Source of the DNA: Siphonodentalium dalli
Lineage: Eukaryota; Mollusca; Scaphopoda; Gadilida; Siphonodentaliidae
NCBI GenBank assembly: GCA_032622095.1
Contig: CP136068.1
Location: 47,922,443-47,986,442, forward strand
Reading direction: 5' to 3'
DNA length: 64,000 nt
Shown: positions 51,501-60,500 of the stretch, in pieces
Layout: each line of letters starts with the position of its first letter
How positions within the stretch are numbered: position 1 is the stretch's first letter
Notes under the pieces: generated by a model
Seen by the model: the letters and a program-made list of their open reading frames with translations, nothing else
What the model was told of the DNA's origin: nothing
Databases searched by the model: none
Translations under genes and position numbers: made by a program

Positions 51501-54500
51501 CTTGTCATATACCAGTATTGGGGATCCCGAAAAGTCATGTGCTACTGAGTGTGTTTTCTTTTATCTCAGAAGAAACTATGTTAGACTAGTAACTTATGTC
51601 AAAGTTAACAGCCTTACTCAAATATGACTATAATTTTGGTTGTGTGGTAATATCCTTGTTTAATCGCTATCGAAAACATATGAATGTATAATAAATTATG
51701 TATGATCTATAACAATGTTAATTTAGACAATTTGACAAAACCTACGACTTAGACTACTACATGTCCACACTCCACTTACACAAGTTACTTCTACTGTTTC
51801 GCTAATTCCCTGTTGACCAAAGACCCCCAGCACATCTGAACGGTAGGCATTCCATTGTAAGTTATATTCTAAATCCTATCACAATTAAAGTAATTTATTC
51901 GTGGATATATTTTATTCCCAAGTTATGGTTTACTAGTTATAATATAGTTATAATAACACAAACTATATGACTAGCATCGACAATTATTAGACTAAGTCTT
52001 TCATTGTAATGATCAAATCACGAATATGTTTGAATCAGACATAGTGTACTTGTACCTGTTTCACTTCTTATGTTTGATGCGCTAGTTGTTCAAACTATCT
52101 GACACGGTGACTTGGATGTCAAATACAACTATGATATCGTTTCGTGCTACCTTCAGGTTCCAAGCCTACCTGACCTTGTTGATACAGATTCTGGTACTTC
52201 AATTCAGTAGGGTCCATGTTGAGTGATTTAGCGATGTGTTCCATGATAGTTTCAATGATGAATATTCCTGATGTCGATCCTGTAATACAAATATATAATG
52301 GTTCATCATCAAATCGACCATACTGGTCAACATATGATATAAAACGAACGACGCAATGTTTAGCAGTGGGAAGATGTGAGAAAACTATCGATTATTATTC
52401 CACAAATAACAAGTATGAAAATCCATCAACAGAAGACCGCGGGAAATGGATACTTTTTTATCCCATAACATTGACATATATAGTCATACGGATGGCGATG
52501 GGCGTTAAAATATAAGAATTCCCTGATGTAGCCACCAGCAAACGCCATGCAATCCATGTAACCATTCCTCCGCCCTTCCTGAAATACCCGGCGAAAGAGG
52601 ATCGTTGAACAACTTGTACTACATACAATCGCCCCTGGAAAGCAGGTACATGCTATACAGGAAGTAATTGTATGTACCTTAATTGGGGTAGAATTTCTGA
52701 GTAGACAAGAAGGGAGTTGCACGTTGCTTGTGGTAGAACTCACGAGTAGTTGTGACGTACCCGGTGCTCTGCATGCCGTTGTCGAGGGTGTGTTTGTCTT
52801 CACCACATAGGGAATCATGTGCCAGTTTTCACAGTAGTAACCTGGTGATAAATGAAACGAACAGTTAACCATATAACATTCAACATTGTCCATCAAAGTT
52901 ATAATTGTGTGCAGTGCTTTCGTACGGACACGGATAATATTGACATAAAATGAGTTGACATTAAGATCGTTTCGTACATGCAGTATGTCACGTATAATAG
53001 GGAGTAGGTTGCCGTCGAACGGGATCAGGCCTGTTTATACGAAACATATTTTCCAAACCAGTTATAAAAAGTTACACCGGAACGGTATACTTTTCGTTTT
53101 GAAGAGCCTGTAATGGAAATATAGGCGGCAGATAATACAATTGAATAGGGAGTCACATCTATTGCAGAGAAATGTTCAGATGATAAGTACGTCATCGTGT
53201 GTTGAACTCAGTGTCCGAACATAGCCTAAGGGATAACAACACATCAATGAGTATTTACTATAAAAAGTTAAGATAGTGCAGAAATGGGTTTGTCCATCGC
53301 TGATAGCCATACACATTTTTCAAGAACTATATATGCCGTGAACAAATATAAAAATTCAAACCAGCAAGTTTGGTAAAAAGCTAGATAGTTTAGCTAGAGC
53401 AGCCTTTTGTTTATTAAGTTGTACAATGCTTAACTAGTGCAATCGTTGGTTTATTATGGTGTACAATATGCTGTTGGCGTTATTTAACAAAACTGTTCCA
53501 AATCAAAACTTCCTTGTTTTCAAGACATTTTTTTCCTACCAAGATTAATCTACTTCAACGGATAAGCCACAAAGTGTACCAAATAACGACATCACCTTTC
53601 AGATTGTACGATTTTGCGATTTTATAAGTTCAGTTATGATCATTTGGATGTTATCAATATTGTTTTGCTCACCTATGTCTGAGTCATTATTTACCCCCCC
53701 CCCCCCTTGAATCACAGCAGTTTACCGGTAGTGTTCAGAAATACACGTATGTATAGCTCACTATTAAATCAATTCATTCGCATCAAGTCTGTTGAATTTC
53801 AAGCAGTGCGAAAATGGGATTTATGTAAGGATGAATACATTGGTCACAACACCACCATATCAACAAGCGATATGTAACTGAGAAGTGAACAATTGACAAT
53901 CAACATCATTTACAGAAATATAAATATAGTTCTGAAGTTGAGCAGAGACAAACTTGGCTGTGGAATTTCAGTGCCGCTGAAAATGCAATATCAGAACTTG
54001 TCCAGTATCCATACCGTCAAAAGTTATGGGAGAAACTATTGAACTCACAGTTGTCACCAAAGAACATGGTCAGCTGGACGTACATGTCATTGGGTGAACA
54101 CCCCGCGTTGGCATAGTAACTGATTTTTATCCCATTCAGCATTCCCTGATCTGTAAACCCAACCTGAAATACAGCACACGAGAAGGGAAAGTGACATCTA
54201 CACGTACAGAGGATAAGCATGTATCAGTGCCAAAATTGTTTCAGCATCTACTTACTTTGCCTTAGTTGTTTCATGTAGACGAATATTGCTCCATCTTTTC
54301 TATTCTTATACATATTTTCATTGTTTCATATGCAAGTTATTATTTGATACCATGGCTTCACCGATTGTTCTCATGGGTGCCATAATAATCTTAGCCACTT
54401 GGGTATATATGTCCTACCCACGTACAAACCACATATAGCTGTTGTAACGTTTAACTTATAGTTTATATGGGATCACGGTGAAGTAATACACTTCTCTGAA

Positions 54501-57500
54501 AATTCTGGTCTAGACATTGAAATTAGAAAAACTTCACTGATGGGTTTTTCGTGCATATACTTTTCATTCCAATGTACAGCCGAGATCAATATAAAGTCAT
54601 CAATAAGTGTGACCCAACACCGCTACCGGTTTGATAGAATACAATTTTGAAATTTGAGGATGCATTGAATCAGACCGCCTGGTGTTAACGTTACAAGTTC
54701 AACGCCATAACCTGTTTTATGTTTGAACAAAATTACATTTCCTTGATACACAATATAACCTGCATCTGAAAGTGTTTATGTACGTTTATTGAAATAATAA
54801 CAATTGGTTTCATTTAAAGACATATTATGGACTTGTTCGGGTGCGTTAAACTGATAAGATAGTTTTCAGGAAGTATGCCAACTGGAAGAATGTAGTATTC
54901 TACTCATCGCGTAAAATTTCAAGTAAATCGACGGTACCACTACATAGAAAACATCATCTGAACTACGCTCAATTGTAAATATTTACTTCTCGATTCGGGA
55001 CGCAATTATCGGCGATAAAGTTACCAAAACGATTTCGCCACCGAGAGTCGCTGAATTTAATTAATATATAATAATGGCGGTGTGTGTTGTCAGTTTGGAT
55101 TTAAGATATATAATTATAACTACTTTGAGCAAGATTATCCTCCATTTCTATTTGATCACCCGACCGGGGTGTTTAGCATCACTTCAAGTAAAATGATGAA
55201 TATATTAGATACGGAGGCACATTCAGTAAGAAAGCGTCCAATATATGCAAGCTAATTGGTTATCACTTCAGTGTATGTAGTGCGACAGCCGTATGGACAG
55301 TTTGGGTAGCTTCATGACGTGCCACTTGTGTACCTGGTAGTCAGCTTTGTATGCCAAACGTTTTCCTATCATCTCCATGTTTGTCACCAGATCCATCTTC
55401 ATACGGGCTGGCCTGTAAATGGACCACAATTGGTGAACTCACATCCAGTGGTAGTAGGTGAAACATAGTTGTTGCTAAGACAAGCTATATCTACTCCAGT
55501 ATACATTCATTAATGTGGCAGCCTACATTCAATTGTTAGTTTTAATTTTATTCTGATTAATTCAAAGTCAAAGGTGAAGCTGCATGTTAAATTTCGTCAG
55601 GCCCACACATGTGATGTGCGAATTAATTGATCTCAGTTGGCGAGTATCATGGCGAATTAGGTAAACATAAGCTGAATCGCCACGATATTGAGGATATGTA
55701 TTGTAAAGTGCCGGTGCTGACATTCAATATCCCAAAACTATCACACCTCTTCATGACATACGACGCTAAAGCAGCTCCGGTTGCGACAGCGAGGTTTCTA
55801 GAGATCTTTGACCCATAAGCGCCTCCAATTCTCTTCACTTCGACATGCACTCTGAAAAAAGCAACTCTCTAACATGAGCCATTAACACGTTTTACATAAA
55901 ACCAAGTAACAATTCATTGCAAGACATTTTAAAACAGAATTCCCAAAATCATCATCGCCTCTGTGTACCGAATCTGATCAGTTAATAGGAAGAGGCAAAA
56001 ATCAATAGATTTTAATATAATTGATAGGTCAAAAATATCAGATGATTTGTTGTCCCTTTAGGTAATTTGAGCTGCTTAGAAATTACTAATATCACAACAG
56101 TCCAGTTAACTAATAGCGAACTGGAATGACCACACTGTCTTTATCTATGCATACACTCCCTACTCATCTATTGGTGTTAAGCGTCGTGGTATGTGGATTG
56201 CGTCGATATTCCCTAATGACTCACTTGTTGCTTGAGATCCCGAGAACCTGAGCAACAGACTGCTGTGTTGCGTCCGTCCACTGTGTAGACGCCACCACGT
56301 CCACGCCTTCATCAGTTGGTCTACATATCGCCACCTACCATGGGATAATTACACGTTATGCCTATATGTTATTTTATACAGAGTTAATAATATTTTAATG
56401 AGTTTGAGTCGTAGTGACTGTTCGGCCAGAATCATTCCCGCAATCGGTGTATGTGTACACACGGGTTATCGTGACATCATGTGAACTTTATACAATTATT
56501 CTGCTTGTCAGTGACTGCGTTTGTTCCAATGCAAATATTTCGTAGATGCTCCATGTTCATATATGCAACTAACGCCCAAACCAGATCATTGCCGGACCAC
56601 ACCACAGACAAGCAAAATTACCATCGCTGCATATATAACGTTTCTTCTTTTCTCACCGAATTTGCAATATGAATCCCCGCTGTGCACACTCCTGTTGGCA
56701 ATTTAAATCGTGGCCAAGAGCTAGTTTTACATAATTGTTTGTAAAATATACCACACATGAGTACTCGGATGGTATACCAAACTAGACAGTGCCTGTGAGG
56801 TCAGATATGATATTACGTTCCAATAGAGCTTTACATTACGTTATTCTGCATCCATAATCAACTAAACGAGAACGATAGAAGCGCCAGTATCCGCGCTTTG
56901 ATGTTCTGCTGTACACGTATGCTGTCATTACGTTGATGCTATGTATATCTATCTACGTGCTATAAAACAATCATATATATGCAAAGCTGCTACCGAACCC
57001 AACTGTTCTCCGACATCTAAGAAGTAATAAACACTAATGTTATTAACGTTATCACTTTGTTATGCATATATACCTGTGTTTCCATGGTGAAGTGATACTG
57101 GTCGCCACAACTTATTGTTCCCGATAGCTGGCGTGCTGACTGGGCTATAGCAGCTAAAATATAGACTTGGTGTATTGATCTTGTACGACATCAAATGCTA
57201 GCCAGGTAACTGACAAAATGCAAATAGTATATCATCAAAATATAAATTTTAGTCATAAAAAGTTTTGTTCAAGAGTAATGCTCGTGCACTAAATGTATAT
57301 CTCGATTCTGATATATACACACTTATTGTTATTTGGTGCCTCAGACACATCATATAACAAATTGGCTTTATACAACTGGAGAGCCAATTTATATTGTAAT
57401 TCCTATATAAGACAGTTATCCCAATCGGTAAATGTTTAGCGAACAACATGACGTCAATATTATTTGTTGTCTTGGTATCATGTTGACTAGTTCCCAATAG

Positions 57501-60500
57501 AATGTCATTAGATTGATATTAACTTCCCCTGAGTTTTACCTTCAGCGTTACCAGCTACGATGTCTTTTAATCCAGTGTCAAAAAATGATTTGGCCTGTAT
57601 CGCTTGATCGATGGTTAGGATCACAGGCTGTTGGTCGGTGTAAGATACCTTCACCAAACCTGTTGCCACGTTCGCTGCTTCTTGTGTCTCTGGAAAATAT
57701 ATCCAGTAACACTGATGAGGCGGCCGACCACAATGACAGACATGCGAACAAACTTTTCATCGAATTATAGGAGTTAATGCGTATAATACCCAGAACAAGA
57801 GTGTGTGGTGATGGCGAGGTCAATAACTCTCTACTATTTGATGTGGTAATCAATGACTTCACAGTCAAGGACAATTAGCGTACACAATATTTATTCCCAA
57901 AAACAAAGATGTTTTCAAATAAACTGATTCAATATTATTTAGGATATTTATTCTGGATTATTGGAATGGGATGTATACATCAAACAGTCACAAACTTGTG
58001 TTATGCGTCCTATCCCAGTAGTCTACCACATACATACAAACAAACTGACAGCACATTTTTCATTAAATTAGGAACTCAGCCTGTTCTCCAGAAAACCCGC
58101 ACATTAACTTCTTATAACACCATTTGTTTTAGGTAGATAATCTGCATAGAAACGCCTCATTTTGAGTCGATAACATGCTGACAATGATATCGTTTTAGTC
58201 ACATCGTCGAATCGGACAATGTCACAAATAAGACAACTCCCGACTTTCCAGGTGTACACTCTTCAACATGTGTGTTCAATGTGGCCCGCGCCATATACAC
58301 GAATAACGGATATGAGCTCATTCTCTGCTTATCTCAGATTATAATAATCACATTATGTACCTATTTATCCTGCATTAGGCATATACATTACTTTATGGCA
58401 TTAATAGTGAATTTATGCTATTCACCTGCAACAATAATACCGACCGGCTGTCCTGAATATAGTATTTTGTTGCTGCACAGAACCTGAAAAAAAATAAAAA
58501 TATTCACAATCTGAAAACAAGCTGTTGGCAACATTGTGGCGTATTAACCAAACATCATGTATATGTTATGTCTGTGTTTACTTGATATTTAAACTACAAT
58601 CTACAACACTTTTGTGTTAATATCAACTATCAGAAAACGATCAACAGTAAAACAATACGTGTTATCTTCCCATATATAATTTAGTCATACATGTACGTTA
58701 TGAATATACTTGCGATATAGTTGCAATATCTCTCTCATTGTGTTCCCACCAGCACAACCCTCTGTGATACAAGTTATTGCAATTATTGTTTAGTATCAGT
58801 TACGCTTTATATCTGTTATTGTATGGACAATAGGTAATTATTGTGGGTTTTGAATAATGTATGTGTCTTACAATTCAGTTTATATTGCATATTCCACAAT
58901 AAAATAGACATAACCCATACTTTTTATAGCTTTTCTTAACGTGTCGCAGGTATGGTTTCTTAGTATATTTTCATATCAATGACAGTTATCATTTCGCATT
59001 ATTCCATTATCCCACGTTCTTGAAGATTGCTAGTTTCAGACTTTCAGTCAGATTTGTTACTACTCGCGACCAATGTGTGAATCTGAATGGAAGCAGCATT
59101 TTAGCCAACAGTTGTCATTGAACACACCAGAGTACGTTCCGGTTTGAGTATTCACATTGGTTATTGGATCATACACACATTTAAAAGTATGACTTGAATA
59201 TTATTAATGTAAGATATTATGCAATTATCACAGTACAACTTGTTGGAATAATCATATGTATGTGTTATTAGCTAGACAATTAATGTTGGTTATTGTATCT
59301 CACCTCTTCCGGTTCACCAGCAATGGTTGGAATAGCGTTATTAACTCCACCGGCTGGAATGTCTTGATGAGTGATGAATTTGAGTACTCCAGGGTAAGCC
59401 TGCATATAATTGACGCAAGCATTATAACATGCAGGTTAATATCACCAGTAAGGAGATACAAACTTTACTAAACAACCTAGCGTTGAACAGAATAACAAAA
59501 ACAAAGAGCACTTGCTGCAATATATAATGCTATACTATCGACAATTAGGCAAAAGTATATACCTCAACAGAAATCTGGACACAGAATTTCGCACCTAACC
59601 TGATCCAGCTCTTCATATTATTGAGAAAAACATATTGCGCAGATATTTGATGTTTTTTTTTAAGTGGGGTTTTATAATATTACAAGTCGGAGTTTGTAGC
59701 AAATTGAAATTACAAAGATTAATTGTTAATAATCCAAAGGATAGCAGTATATCTACTTTGATGCTATGTTGAAAGAAGCGACTCAGCAAATGTTCACTGG
59801 TTTCTTATCTCCCCAAACCTCCGAACACTACACTTATATAATATAATAAACTGGCTGATTACCAAAGCTTGGGATGCGTCCATCGTGCCGAGTGTAGCGT
59901 TCCCCTGAGTGCTCAACACGAATGCTGCATACACCTCGTTACTGTGTGGTTCGATATCACTGATGTATTCTGCCTCTCCAGAAGCCTGAAACGAATTCAC
60001 AGTTACTCATGGTCGTGCACACACCTCGATTTCAACAAAATGTTCAAGCACATTGTAAGTCCCACTCATCCGCCAGATGTATATGTACATTGGGCAACTT
60101 TACCATGGCAGCAATTCTCTTTGATTTAGCATCAATTCAAATAGTAACAGCTGTATATGCATATTACATTTGGCGCATCAACCATACAGTTTCATACTAG
60201 CAACAATGACGATAATTATGAGACATGTATATGTATTGACCTCCAGTCGATTAACCTGTGAGTCATGTAGCTAGTGTATGTAGTTCGTGTTTACAGACCT
60301 GCATCAGTGATGATATCTTTGGAATTGGTTCCGTGAGTGGCCATTCAGCTTTGTCAGTGTCGTAGCTCTGTTGACCAGACGACATCGGCCTCTGCAGCTG
60401 GCTACCCCCACTCTTATAAGACGGAGCAATTTTATCTCCAACAACACTGAGAACATACTGGAAGTAAATGAAATGGATCCGGTTTCTAGTCTCCAAGAAA

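Larger units (their letters stand above)
49341..52169. other. Introns with no other recognised gene content
   Basis: Apart from exon 16 (50454-50570) this stretch holds AT-rich intron sequence, a repeat piece at 50275-50400 related in reverse orientation to 33653-33815, and a short palindrome at 51396-51420. No RNA gene or further exon was recognised. Confidence 0.4.

Noticed and set aside
57578-57874. 98-residue minus-strand frame over exon 8
   Set aside because: It is in the wrong frame; the family sequence ([15 protein letters not shown]) is read in another frame with proper splice sites.
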